Below, one piece after another: positions 24,822 to 32,793 of a stretch of 64,000 nt of DNA. Position numbers and translations under genes: made by a program. The notes beneath the pieces were generated by a model that made no database searches, was not told the DNA's origin, and saw only the letters and a program-made list of their open reading frames with translations. The stretch comes from Planctomycetota bacterium (lineage in GTDB: Bacteria > Planctomycetota > Phycisphaerae > Phycisphaerales > UBA1924): assembly GCA_014584315.1 (NCBI GenBank), contig JACTNA010000005.1:124001-188000 (forward strand), given 5' to 3'. Position 1 is the first letter of the stretch. Each line of letters opens with the position of its first letter.

Positions 24822-25664
24822 ATGCCCACACGCACGATTGCCGTGTTGATCGCGCTGAGCGCGGCCGGTCTGGCCGTCGCCGCGGACAACTTCACCCGCA
24901 ACATCATGGTCACGGGCTACTGGCCGCCCACGAACTGGATGGTCGAGCGGTTCAGCACCAACCCCGACCTGAACCCCTCGGGCTGGATCGGCGGCGACTG
25001 GGAGGGCCGCGGGTACAACATCCACTCATTCTTCCCGACGTTCCCCGGCCAGGACGGCCCGAACTGGGGGAAGGGCGTGGGCGACTTCGAAGTGGACTAC
25101 CAGGACACCGTCGCCGACTGGCACCGGATCACCGACGATCTCAAGCCGCTGGCAATCATCACGTTCTCGCGCGGCTTCCCGGGCAGTTCGTGGGAGATCG
25201 AGTCTCGCCACATGATGCGGTCTGTGAACGGGTGGGCGAACGACTACGAGGCGCCTTTCCGCCCGAGCACCGACATGCCCATTTTCCAGTCGCTCACGCC
25301 GGGCGACATCCTGCACAGTTCGCTGCCGATGGACGCGATCCGCGACGCCGTCGCCGACGCGGGCATCATCAACGACGTGTACATCGACACGGGCAACGGC
25401 TTTGGGGGCAACTTCCTGTCCGAGTTCATCGGGCTGCACGGCGTGTGGTACAACTCGCTGAACAACTCCCCCGACGCCGAGTACCGCAACTTCGCGGCGG
25501 GCCACGTCCACGTGGGCATCGACACGCCGCTCTGGGCCGCCAACGAGGCGACGCTGATCACGCTGCGGACGCTGACGGACTATCTCGACACCGTGGTGCC
25601 CGCGCCGTCAACGCTCGCGGTCTTCGCCGTGATCGGAGCCTTGCGCCGGCGACGGGAGGCCTGA
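24822..25664 (+). CDS. Exported C15 (pyroglutamyl peptidase)-like protein with PEP-CTERM-like tail
   Basis: A 280-residue exported protein. A short signal peptide (AVLIALSAAGLAVAA) precedes NIMVTGYWPP, which resembles the first strand of pyroglutamyl peptidase I (LLTGFDPF). Later segments line up in order: KPLAIITFSRG with the KPDIIICVG strand; WEIESRHMMRSVN with the ERVAIN glutamate motif; LPMDAIRDAVADAGI followed by TGNGFGGN with the TAGTFVCN nucleophile motif; and AGHVHVG with GFIHIP. The Glu and His appear kept, but the catalytic Cys position is Gly. The C-terminus, PAPSTLAVFAVIGALRRRREA, is a PEP-CTERM-like sorting tail. TATGCT lies about 70 bases upstream and a GGAGGAGAG purine tract about 45 bases upstream. 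The fold assignment is by eye and inferential. Confidence 0.6.
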   Translation: MPTRTIAVLIALSAAGLAVAADNFTRNIMVTGYWPPTNWMVERFSTNPDLNPSGWIGGDWEGRGYNIHSFFPTFPGQDGPNWGKGVGDFEVDYQDTVADWHRITDDLKPLAIITFSRGFPGSSWEIESRHMMRSVNGWANDYEAPFRPSTDMPIFQSLTPGDILHSSLPMDAIRDAVADAGIINDVYIDTGNGFGGNFLSEFIGLHGVWYNSLNNSPDAEYRNFAAGHVHVGIDTPLWAANEATLITLRTLTDYLDTVVPAPSTLAVFAVIGALRRRREA

Positions 25665-25673
25665 GGCGGTCGA

Positions 25674-26333
25674 TCAGCGGATGCGTCGCCCCTTGCTCTT
25701 TTGGTGGAGTTTCGGCGTCACGTGGAACGTCGCGGTGGCCTTGCCGACGCGCCGCTCCTTGCCGCCGGGCTTCGTGATCGACTGCACGACGTCCATGTCC
25801 ACCGTGACATCGAACTCCTCGCGTTTGGCCGCCAGGGCTTCGAGGTCCTCGCGGGGGTTGATGCGATAGACCGCCGGTCCGAAGCACGGGCGCAGGAACC
25901 GGTATTCGAGGTTCTTGCACACGACCGTGAAGTCCCCCCCGACGACGCCGAAGACGTACATCCCGCCGGCCACCTCGGCGTTCCCGAGCAGGGCGGCGCC
26001 GGCCATCGCGTTGTACCAGTTCCTGTTGAAGCGTCGGAAGGGCAGCACCGCTGTGAACGTCTTGCGGTCGAGACGCTTCATCCGGATGCCGCTATGGAAC
26101 GCGTACGGGAGCCAGATGAGCGACGCCAGGCGGTGGAAGAAGTTGTTGCGCGTGCTGAGCCGGCTCACGTACGCATCCACCCGGTCCATGAACGACCGCT
26201 TGTGATGTCCCGTCGCGCGGCGCGGCTGCTCTCGCACGGATGGCTGTTCGCCGCCGCCCTCCGGGGGCGCATCGGCGTCGGCCGGTTCGGGCGGCACGGC
26301 GACGGTCTCGGCCTCTGACGCGGTGGGGAGCAT
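25674..26333 (-). CDS. DUF4442-like hotdog-fold protein (thioesterase-like)
   Basis: A 219-residue protein. The first 60 residues are disordered-looking and Pro/Glu-rich; the hotdog-like domain follows from about residue 70. The central helix and strand read WYNAMAGAALLGNAEVAGGMY (about 115-135) and the next strands carry FTVVCKNLEYRFLRPCFGP. This is the layout of DUF4442, related to PaaI-type thioesterases; a substrate cannot be named. The end is strongly basic (KLHQKSKGRRIR). The start ATG 26333 has TATCAT twelve bases upstream and no Shine-Dalgarno sequence. It lies 41 bases downstream of the metallo-beta-lactamase gene, same strand. Confidence 0.75.
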   Translation of the reverse strand: MLPTASEAETVAVPPEPADADAPPEGGGEQPSVREQPRRATGHHKRSFMDRVDAYVSRLSTRNNFFHRLASLIWLPYAFHSGIRMKRLDRKTFTAVLPFRRFNRNWYNAMAGAALLGNAEVAGGMYVFGVVGGDFTVVCKNLEYRFLRPCFGPAVYRINPREDLEALAAKREEFDVTVDMDVVQSITKPGGKERRVGKATATFHVTPKLHQKSKGRRIR

Positions 26334-26374
26334 GGAAGCGGCACCATGATAGCGACGCTCGCCTCGGGCCAGTC

Positions 26375-27373
26375 TCACCGCCCGAAGCCCTCCACCGGCG
26401 TCAGGTCGTACCACCCTTTCCCGTTCGCCGCGGCCCGGACCACGGGCGTCCGCGGCTCGTGATCGAGCACCAGCGTCCACTCGCCGCGTGCCGCCTCCTC
26501 AAGGAACCACCGCTTGGTCACCATCGACGTGTACGGCTCCACGTCGTACGCCAGGCTGTACGCCGCTCCGACGTGCCACACGGACGGCATCACGTCCGGC
26601 GTGAAGACCACGCTCCGCCCGTCAACGTCGACGAAGCGGATGGCCTGCTGGCCCCATGTGTGTCCCGGCGCGAGAAAGACACCGATGCCCGGCAGCACCG
26701 TCGTCTCGCGGTACGACAGCGGCACGCGGGGCGTCTCATCGCGGTGCGGCAGCACGCCCGTCGGGAACGGCCGCGCCGAGTCCGCCAACCGCACCCGGTC
26801 CGCGATGGGCAGCAGATGGTCGCGGTAGTAGGTTCGCGTCATCACGGCATCGTTGGCGAGCGCGACCTCCCATTCGCGCCGCTGCACCACGACCTCGGCG
26901 TTGGGGAAGGTGCGCATCACCTCGGCGCAGTCGCCGCTCGCTTCACCGGGTCCGGCACGCCAGTCCGGGACTTCGCCGGACCGCGCGCGCCGGGTCAGGC
27001 CGCCGGCGTGGTCGAAGTGCAGGTGGGTCACAAAGACCGTGTCGATTTCGGCGCAGTCGAGGCCGGCATCGTTCACCGCTGTCTCTACGGTCCGGGCGCC
27101 GGTCCCGAAGATCTCCGCCATCTTGGCGTCCAGTTTGTCGCCGGTGCCGGCCTCGACCACGACCCGCCTCACCCGCCCGAGCGACGGATCGACCGATTCC
27201 GACTCGAGCAGCAGGCAGTTGTGGTGCAGGGCGATCCGGTTGCGATCGTCCGCGCCGACCGTCCGCGACCAGACGACCCGCGGCACGACGCCGAACATCG
27301 AGCCGCCGTCGAGCAGGAGCGGCCCCGCGTCCAGGAGTCGCCACCGCCACCGCATCTCGCGTTTCTCGCTCAT
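26375..27373 (-). CDS. Metallo-beta-lactamase fold hydrolase
   Basis: A 332-residue hydrolase with the binuclear zinc signature THLHFDHAGG (about 116-125), preceded by a VVEAGTGDK strand and followed by a His in APGHTWGQQAIRF (about 236-248), VFTPDV with the bridging Asp, and a last His in LVLDHEP. The layout resembles lactonase-type members such as AttM/AhlD. The substrate is unknown, and general MBL hydrolases share these motifs. No signal peptide. TAGGAT lies six bases before the ATG. It is divergent from the RseP-type gene and shares with it the 8-mer GTAGGATC in inverted orientation. Confidence 0.85.
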   Translation of the reverse strand: MSEKREMRWRWRLLDAGPLLLDGGSMFGVVPRVVWSRTVGADDRNRIALHHNCLLLESESVDPSLGRVRRVVVEAGTGDKLDAKMAEIFGTGARTVETAVNDAGLDCAEIDTVFVTHLHFDHAGGLTRRARSGEVPDWRAGPGEASGDCAEVMRTFPNAEVVVQRREWEVALANDAVMTRTYYRDHLLPIADRVRLADSARPFPTGVLPHRDETPRVPLSYRETTVLPGIGVFLAPGHTWGQQAIRFVDVDGRSVVFTPDVMPSVWHVGAAYSLAYDVEPYTSMVTKRWFLEEAARGEWTLVLDHEPRTPVVRAAANGKGWYDLTPVEGFGR

Positions 27374-27379
27374 GCTCCG

Positions 27380-27385
27380 ATCCTA
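27380..27385 (-). promoter_or_regulatory. -10-like element of the MBL gene
   Basis: TAGGAT on the minus strand, six bases from the ATG at 27373. It belongs to a perfect inverted pair, gatcctac (27379-27386) and gtaggatc (27419-27426). Confidence 0.5.
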
Positions 27386-27419
27386 CTGGACCCGATGCAA
27401 CGGCGACGCCCCGGCCCCG

Positions 27420-27425
27420 TAGGAT
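27420..27425 (+). promoter_or_regulatory. -10-like element of the RseP-type gene
   Basis: TAGGAT, six bases before the ATG at 27432. It mirrors the element of the divergent MBL gene. Confidence 0.5.
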
Positions 27426-27431
27426 CAGCCG

Positions 27432-29582
27432 ATGAACTCGCTCCTCGCCCTGCTCGGCACCGCGTTCGACCTCGCCCTCGTTGTCGTGGGGTTCGGGCTG
27501 ATCATCTTCGTGCACGAACTGGGCCACTTTCTCGCCGCACGCTGGGCCGGCATCCGCGTGCTCGCGTTCGCGATCGGCTTCGGACCGGCGGTCGTCAGTT
27601 ACCGTGGTGGCCTGGGGTGGCGGCGCGGGTCGAGCGAGAAGGAGTACGCCGCCGCACTCCGGGCGGAGCACGAAGGGCTTGACCGGCGCGACCCGTCCAC
27701 TCTCAGCCCGACCGAGTACCGCATCAACGCGCTCCCGTTCGGCGGCTATGTCCGGATGCTTGGGCAGGAGGACCTCGCGCCGGGCGCGGTCAGCGACGCG
27801 CCGGACAGTTACCAGCGGTGTCCGCCGACCAAGCGCATGGTCGTCATCAGCGCGGGCGTGGTGATGAACCTCATCGCGGCGATGCTCGCGTTCATGTTCG
27901 TCTTCATGGTCGGTCTTGAAACGGAACCGCCGAAGGTCGGGCGTGTCTGGCCGGAAGGCCCGGCCGCCGCGGCGGTGGCCGTCAACGCCGCGGAACTCGG
28001 CGTCGTGGATGAGGGGCTGCGTCCGGGCGACCGCATCGTGCGCATCAACGAGCGCGAGCCGCGGACGTTCGACGACGTGGTGCTGGCGGTCGCCACCGCT
28101 TCGCCCGATCGGCCCGTGCCGGTCGAGGTCGAGCGAGCGGGCGTGGCAGGCGTCCTGCGCTTCGCCATCACGCCCGAGCGCGGCACGCTGACGGGCCTGC
28201 TGGACCTCGGCATCGAGCCGGCGCGGAGCGTTCGGATCGACCCTCAACTCGCCCGCCACGCCGAGGCCTGGGCCGACGCCGCGCCCCGGCTCGGGCTGGC
28301 GGGCGTCGAGCCGGGCATGCGCCTGATCGCCGCGGGCGGGCGCTCGGACCTTGCCGGCGCGGCCGACGCCGAACTCGTCTTCCGCGAGTCGCGTGGCGAG
28401 CCGGTGGCGTTGGTCTTCGAGTCCGACGACGGGCGTCGCGTCGAGGTGTCGGCCACGCCGCGTGCCGAACTCATGACAAGCGATGCGAACCCCGACCCCA
28501 AGGTCGTCACGCCGCTCACACACCTGCTGGGGCTGACGCCGGTGATGAAGGTCGGCTCGGCGGCCGAGGGAGACCGCGGGTACGAGCAGGGCCTCCGCGA
28601 GGGCGACGTCTTCGTGCGCGTCGGCACGCTGGAGTTCCCGAGCATCGCCGCGGGCCGCGCCGAGATCCAGCGCCACGCCGGGCGCAGCGTGCCGGTGGTC
28701 GTCCTTCGGAAGCACCCGGATACCGGCAGGGTCGAGCGCGTCCCGATCGAGCCTTCCGTCTCCCGTGCGGGCACGATCGGCTTCGGGGCGGACGACACCG
28801 CCGGCGACAGCACGCTGCTCGCGCTCCCGCCCGGGTCGCTCGCCGACCTGCGACGCGACGCGACCCCGACCGCGCCGGCCGCGGCGGGCCTTGTCACCCG
28901 GCCCGGAACGCGCGTGCTGTCGGTGCAGGGCCGACCGGTTGGGAACTTCACGCACCTGCGCGAGGCCCTTCGTGCCGCGACGCGCGATGCCGTTGAGAGC
29001 GGCGGGCCGGCGGCCGTGTCGCTCGAACTCGAACTCCCGGTGGAGCGCGACGGCGAGCGCGTGGTGCGCACGGTCGAGTGGACGATCCCACCCGACGACC
29101 TGGCCGCGCTGCACGCGCTCGCGTGGCGTCCGCCGTTCGACATCGCCGTGTTCGAACTCGAGTCGTTCCGTCGCCGGGCGACCGGCCCCGTGAACGCCGT
29201 CACCGAGGGGGTCCGCGAGACGCACCGGATGATGATGATGACCTACCTGACCATCGCCCGCCTGTTCCAGGGCACGGTGAAGGTCGAGCACCTGCGCGGC
29301 CCGGTCGGCATTGCCGACCTCGGCACCCGCATCGCCGGACGGGGCATCATTTGGCTGATCTTCTTCCTCGGCCTCATCAGCGTGAACCTCGCCGTCATCA
29401 ACTTCCTGCCGCTCCCGATCGTGGACGGCGGGCAGTTTCTCATGCTCGTCTACGAGCGGATTCGGGGGCGACCCGTGCCGATCCCCGTGCAGAACGCGGT
29501 CACGATGGCGGGGCTGCTGCTCATCGGCACGGTCTTCCTCGTCGTCACCTTCCACGACGTCGCGCGCCTCTTCGGACGCTGA
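27432..29582 (+). CDS. rseP: RseP-type site-2 (M50) membrane protease, extended
   Basis: An intramembrane zinc protease of the RseP/MmpA type, which cleaves anti-sigma factors or membrane remnants. HELGH (28-32) sits in the first membrane span (VVGFGLIIFVHELGHFLAAR) and the third zinc ligand in NFLPLPIVDGGQ (about 656-667). FGGYVRMLGQED (about 97-108) is another family marker. At 716 residues it is about 250 longer than E. coli RseP; the extra length lies between the second and later membrane spans and contains at least three PDZ-like units (DEGLRPGDRIVRIN; EPGMRLIAAGG; RPGTRVLSVQGRPV). A proline/alanine-rich linker precedes the last. TAGGAT stands six bases before the ATG. Confidence 0.92.
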   Translation: MNSLLALLGTAFDLALVVVGFGLIIFVHELGHFLAARWAGIRVLAFAIGFGPAVVSYRGGLGWRRGSSEKEYAAALRAEHEGLDRRDPSTLSPTEYRINALPFGGYVRMLGQEDLAPGAVSDAPDSYQRCPPTKRMVVISAGVVMNLIAAMLAFMFVFMVGLETEPPKVGRVWPEGPAAAAVAVNAAELGVVDEGLRPGDRIVRINEREPRTFDDVVLAVATASPDRPVPVEVERAGVAGVLRFAITPERGTLTGLLDLGIEPARSVRIDPQLARHAEAWADAAPRLGLAGVEPGMRLIAAGGRSDLAGAADAELVFRESRGEPVALVFESDDGRRVEVSATPRAELMTSDANPDPKVVTPLTHLLGLTPVMKVGSAAEGDRGYEQGLREGDVFVRVGTLEFPSIAAGRAEIQRHAGRSVPVVVLRKHPDTGRVERVPIEPSVSRAGTIGFGADDTAGDSTLLALPPGSLADLRRDATPTAPAAAGLVTRPGTRVLSVQGRPVGNFTHLREALRAATRDAVESGGPAAVSLELELPVERDGERVVRTVEWTIPPDDLAALHALAWRPPFDIAVFELESFRRRATGPVNAVTEGVRETHRMMMMTYLTIARLFQGTVKVEHLRGPVGIADLGTRIAGRGIIWLIFFLGLISVNLAVINFLPLPIVDGGQFLMLVYERIRGRPVPIPVQNAVTMAGLLLIGTVFLVVTFHDVARLFGR

Positions 29583-29590
29583 CCCGTCCT

Positions 29591-30313
29591 TCACCACTCG
29601 GCGATTGCCTGTCGCATTACGCCCTGAGCGTCGTGTACGCCTCGCAGGTCCAGCACGAGCGGCCCGGTCCACCCGGCGACCGAGACCGCCGCGATGAATG
29701 CGTCGGTGTCCAGGCGGCCTCGGCCGGGTACGACGCGGGCGCCGCCCGCGTCGAGGTCGCTCAGTCGCACGCCGACGAGGCGGTCGCCGAGCCTTGCGGC
29801 GATCGCGGCCGGGTCCTCCCCTGCCATCAGCAGCGCTGCCGGGTCCACGCCGGCGCCGAGGCGTCGGGCGTCGTCCGCCGCTTCGCGCACCGGCAGCGAG
29901 TGATCCGCTATGCGGGCCTCGAACCGTTCCGCCGCGTCGAGCAGCGAGCGCTCCACGCCGTCCGCCATGACCGCCGGGAGGCGAAGGGAGACGGTGCGCC
30001 CGGGCGAGTCGGTGAGCGTCGCCAGATCGGCCGCGAGGGCGAGCGCCTGCGTCGTGGCGGCCACCGCGCGATCCGCGTGCTCCGGCGACGCGAAATGGTC
30101 GTCCGGGATCCACAGGTCCAGCCCGGACAACCCCAGTTCGCACCGGCGCAGGAGCGCGGCCAGGTCGCGCCGGGCGGAGCGAGACAGATCACGCGGGCGG
30201 ATCCCCGGCACGGCCGCGTCGAGTTGCGCCCATCGGTAGCCCGCGGCGGCGACGGACTCGATGTGAGCGCGGGCTTCCCCGGCGTCGCCGCTCCGCAGCG
30301 CGCACAAGGCCAT
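29591..30313 (-). CDS. Sugar phosphate isomerase/epimerase-like TIM-barrel protein
   Basis: A 240-residue protein of the xylose isomerase-like TIM-barrel superfamily (AP endonuclease 2 family). It begins with a strand (MALCALRS) and continues YRWAQLDAAVPG, LGLSGLDLWIPDDHF with family-typical acid and His residues, GVDPAALLMAG, RLVGVRLSDLDAGG and PGRGRLDTDAF. These match the metal-site strands of the fold, but some metal ligands seem to be missing, so activity is uncertain. ATG 30313 is used; a GTG at 30337 would add eight residues and has TACAAC upstream. The gene is divergent from the membrane-protein gene at 30376. Confidence 0.7.
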   Translation of the reverse strand: MALCALRSGDAGEARAHIESVAAAGYRWAQLDAAVPGIRPRDLSRSARRDLAALLRRCELGLSGLDLWIPDDHFASPEHADRAVAATTQALALAADLATLTDSPGRTVSLRLPAVMADGVERSLLDAAERFEARIADHSLPVREAADDARRLGAGVDPAALLMAGEDPAAIAARLGDRLVGVRLSDLDAGGARVVPGRGRLDTDAFIAAVSVAGWTGPLVLDLRGVHDAQGVMRQAIAEW

Positions 30314-30363
30314 GCTGAGTGGGGGTCTGGCGAGCACGCCAAGTTGTAGGCGGTGCGCGCCGG

Positions 30364-30369
30364 TACCAT
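30364..30369 (+). promoter_or_regulatory. -10-like element of the gene at 30376
   Basis: TACCAT, six bases before the ATG at 30376. Confidence 0.45.
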
Positions 30370-30375
30370 GTGCCC

Positions 30376-30969
30376 ATGTCCCCGCTGCGTCGCGCCGTCG
30401 AGTCGGTCCATCTTGCCTCGCTCGGGCTGTGGCTGGGCATCCTGATCGCCACCGGGGCGGCCGCCGCGATGGTCTTCCCGGCGAAGAAGGCGCTCGACCC
30501 GACACTCCCCGCCTACGCGGCGTTCGAACAGCCCCACTGGACGCTGGCGGCCGGGCATGTCGCGGAGCATTACTTCCGGGCGAGCGACGGGGCGCAGGTC
30601 GCGCTGGCGGGCATCGCGTGGCTCACGCTGCCGATCGCCGCGGCGTTCTTCGGCGGGCGGCGGGCGTTGGCCGTCGTGCGAATCGCGCTGGTCGCGGCGT
30701 TGAGCGTGTCGCTCGCCTGGCAGTTGCTGTCGCTGCGCCCGAGGATGGACCTGCACCTGTCCGCGTACCGCGCGGCGGCGATCGCCGGCGAGACCGACCG
30801 AGCGGAGGAGGAGCGATCCGCCTTCGCCGCCCTCCACCCCACGGCGAGCCGGGCGATGGCCGGCACCGCGGCGCTCGTGCTGCTCGCGCTGGTTGCGGGC
30901 GCATCGGACGTGACGCGCACGAGGAGAGACGAGGATGATCCGGAAGACGACGAAGCGGGCGTCGGATGA
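30376..30969 (+). CDS. DUF4149-like membrane protein
   Basis: A 197-residue protein with four hydrophobic segments: LASLGLWLGILIATGAAAAMVF, VALAGIAWLTLPIAAAFFG, VRIALVAALSVSLAWQLLSL and AMAGTAALVLLALVAGA. A soluble stretch with EEERSAFAALHPTAS lies between the third and fourth, where an H-x-x-x-S pattern resembles DUF4149 and related families. The acidic C-terminus (RRDEDDPEDDEAGVG) is cytoplasmic in likely topology. Function unknown. Its last 35 bases overlap the nth start, so the two are likely expressed together. Confidence 0.65.
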   Translation: MSPLRRAVESVHLASLGLWLGILIATGAAAAMVFPAKKALDPTLPAYAAFEQPHWTLAAGHVAEHYFRASDGAQVALAGIAWLTLPIAAAFFGGRRALAVVRIALVAALSVSLAWQLLSLRPRMDLHLSAYRAAAIAGETDRAEEERSAFAALHPTASRAMAGTAALVLLALVAGASDVTRTRRDEDDPEDDEAGVG

Positions 30970-31795
30970 GCCTCGCGCGAAGCCACGCAGGCCGGCGCGG
31001 ACCGGCGACTCCCCGCCCACCGCGGCCGAGAAGCGCCGCGCGACCGAACTGCTCCGCGCCCTCGAGGCCGCGTATCCCGACGCGCACTGCGAACTGCACT
31101 ACCGCACGCCGCACGAGTTGCTGGTGGCCACGATCCTCTCGGCCCAGACGACGGACGTGGCCGTGAACAAGGCCACGCCGGCGTTGTTCGAGCGGTTCCC
31201 GACGCCGCGTGCCTACGCCGAGGCATCGCCGGAGGAGATCGAGCCGTACGTCAGGACGCTCGGTTTCTTTCGCAACAAGGCCAGGGCCGTCCACGAGGCG
31301 ATGCGGGAGATCGCCGAGCGATTCGGCGGCGAGGTGCCGCGCACGATGGACGAACTGCTGACGCTCCGGGGCGTCGCCCGCAAGACGGCCAACGTCGTGC
31401 TCGGCAACGCCTACAGGATCAACGAGGGCTTCGTCGTGGACACGCACGTCGAGCGCCTGGCCGTTCGGCTCGGGCTTGCCCCGCACGGCGCGAACGTTGC
31501 GCAGATCGAACGCCGCCTCATGTCCCTCTTCCCGCGCGACCGGTGGTGCGACCTGAGCCACATGCTCATCTGGCACGGTCGTCGCGCCTGCAAGGCGAGG
31601 ATGCCCGCCTGCTCGGACCACCCGGTCTGCCAGCGCTTCGGATCGGCGTGCGAACTTCGCGTCACGGCGAAGCCCGGGAAGGGGGGCGCGTCCGGCGGGT
31701 CGGCCGGGGCGGTCAGTTCCCGGTCGGCGGCGCGTTCGGCGAGATCGCCCCGGGGGGCGGAGAAAAACTCGGGAACTTCGACTCGTCGGCGTTGA
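30935..31795 (+). CDS. nth: Endonuclease III (DNA glycosylase/AP lyase)
   Basis: Excises oxidised pyrimidines and cleaves the AP site in base excision repair. The helix-hairpin-helix reads LTLRGVARKTANVVLGNA with the catalytic Lys in RKTAN, and the catalytic Asp is in VVDTHVERL. ILSAQTTDVAVNKATP is another family marker. The 286 residues include a basic N-terminal 25 residues and a Ser/Arg-rich 45-residue tail that overlaps the convergent gene by 83 bases. The iron-sulfur cysteines read C-x6-C-x5-C-x6-C instead of the usual C-x6-C-x2-C-x5-C, and the hairpin G-V-G is G-V-A. The start overlaps the preceding gene. Confidence 0.93.
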   Translation: MIRKTTKRASDEPRAKPRRPARTGDSPPTAAEKRRATELLRALEAAYPDAHCELHYRTPHELLVATILSAQTTDVAVNKATPALFERFPTPRAYAEASPEEIEPYVRTLGFFRNKARAVHEAMREIAERFGGEVPRTMDELLTLRGVARKTANVVLGNAYRINEGFVVDTHVERLAVRLGLAPHGANVAQIERRLMSLFPRDRWCDLSHMLIWHGRRACKARMPACSDHPVCQRFGSACELRVTAKPGKGGASGGSAGAVSSRSAARSARSPRGAEKNSGTSTRRR

Positions 31796-32537
31796 CGTCG
31801 ATGCGGCTGTACTGCACGCGCCACTCCGTCTGCCCCATCGCCTGGACCACCCGCATGGGGAACTTCAGCCCCTCCGTCTCTCTGTAGTCCTGGAAGAGCG
31901 CGCGGATCAGTTCGTTCCCCCGTTCGCTCTTGAGCGTCGTCGCTTTCGCGGTCGCGAGCCCCGTGGCCACGTCGAAGTACACGGCGGATTCCTTGCCCGT
32001 CGGCGACACCGCCTTGACGTGGTACGCGGGGCGGTCGCCGATGTTGACTCGCCCGACGGTCTCGTACGACGCGTACAACTTCTCGTAGTCCGCCTCGCCG
32101 TTGAAGTAGGCCGTCTCGCGGAAGTCGTTCAGTTCGTCGCCCTCGTAGATCACGGTGACGCCCGCGCGGTTTGTCTCCCATCCGACCTTGCCGTCGAATG
32201 CGCGCACCGTCTTCCCGACGCCCGGCTCGTCGATCTCCACCCGGACCCGATCCGGTGCGGCGGCCCAGATCGTCAGCAGCAAACGCGGTGCGCCGGGCTG
32301 GTTGCTGGTGAACGAGCCGTGCATGACCCGGTTCTTGTGCTTCCGGAACGCTTCCCAGCCGCCGACGGCCTCGACGTGGCGCTCGAAGAGCGCCTTGGCC
32401 GCCGGCAACGCCTCTCCGGCGGGCTGCCCCTCACCCTGGGCGGATGCGGTGGCGGTTCCGAGCAGCCCAATTCCCGCCGCGATCGAGACGGTCCAGGCGA
32501 GACCAAGGGAAGCAAGCGTGCGACACCGGGTGTTCAT
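31713..32537 (-). CDS. Exported protein resembling outer-membrane lipoprotein-sorting proteins
   Basis: A 274-residue exported protein with a signal peptide (LGLAWTVSIAAGIGLLGTATASA, cleavage near residue 34). It is not a lipoprotein, as no Cys follows. The mature part has ALFERHVEAVGGWEAFRKH (about 49-67), a motif shared with planctomycete and bacteroidete proteins related to LolA/LolB-like beta barrels, then alternating strands (VRVEIDEPG, KVGWETNR, AVYFDVATGLATAKATTL). A role in lipid or sugar binding is possible but not shown. AGAGGAG lies six bases before the ATG. Its end overlaps nth by 83 bases. Confidence 0.65.
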   Translation of the reverse strand: MNTRCRTLASLGLAWTVSIAAGIGLLGTATASAQGEGQPAGEALPAAKALFERHVEAVGGWEAFRKHKNRVMHGSFTSNQPGAPRLLLTIWAAAPDRVRVEIDEPGVGKTVRAFDGKVGWETNRAGVTVIYEGDELNDFRETAYFNGEADYEKLYASYETVGRVNIGDRPAYHVKAVSPTGKESAVYFDVATGLATAKATTLKSERGNELIRALFQDYRETEGLKFPMRVVQAMGQTEWRVQYSRIDVNADESKFPSFSPPPGAISPNAPPTGN

Positions 32538-32628
32538 GCGGGACTCCTCTGCGCGGGCGCGCCCCGGGAGTCAACCGCCGACGTGACTCGGGGTTGCGAC
32601 CACTCCCGCGCCGGCCCGACCCCCTCAA

Positions 32629-32702
32629 TACGCCCGCCGCGACTCGAACGCGGAACCTCTGCCTTCGGAGGGCAGCGCTCTATCCAATTGAGCTACGGGC
32701 GC
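32629..32702 (-). tRNA. tRNA-Arg (anticodon CCG)
   Basis: Acceptor GCGCCCG/CGGGCGT (a G-U pair at 1-72), D arm with AGCTCAATTGGATAGAGC, anticodon stem CTGCC/GGCAG with loop CTCCGAA (CCG), and a T arm CCGCG/CGCGG with loop TTCGAGT. No CCA is encoded. It reads away from the MFS gene; TACCAT, the minus-strand half of a bidirectional element, lies about 40 bases upstream. Confidence 0.96.
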
Positions 32703-32732
32703 AACTCCGGGGCACGAAACGGACGCCCCGCG

Positions 32733-32748
32733 CCGGGCATGGTACGAT
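32733..32748. promoter_or_regulatory. Bidirectional -10-like element, MFS gene and tRNA-Arg
   Basis: The 16-mer ccgggcatggtacgat, identical to 11349-11364. TACGAT (32743-32748) faces the MFS gene with a 45-base leader; TACCAT on the minus strand faces tRNA-Arg. Confidence 0.5.
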
Positions 32749-32793
32749 CACCCGCCCCACCCGGCAAGACCGCGCCCCTTTCCCGGCTCACCC

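Noticed and set aside
26943..30143. Very long minus-strand open frame opposite the RseP-type gene
   Set aside because: Low-complexity Arg/Gly/Ala/His content typical of out-of-phase high-GC DNA; the plus strand holds a clear M50 protease with all motifs.
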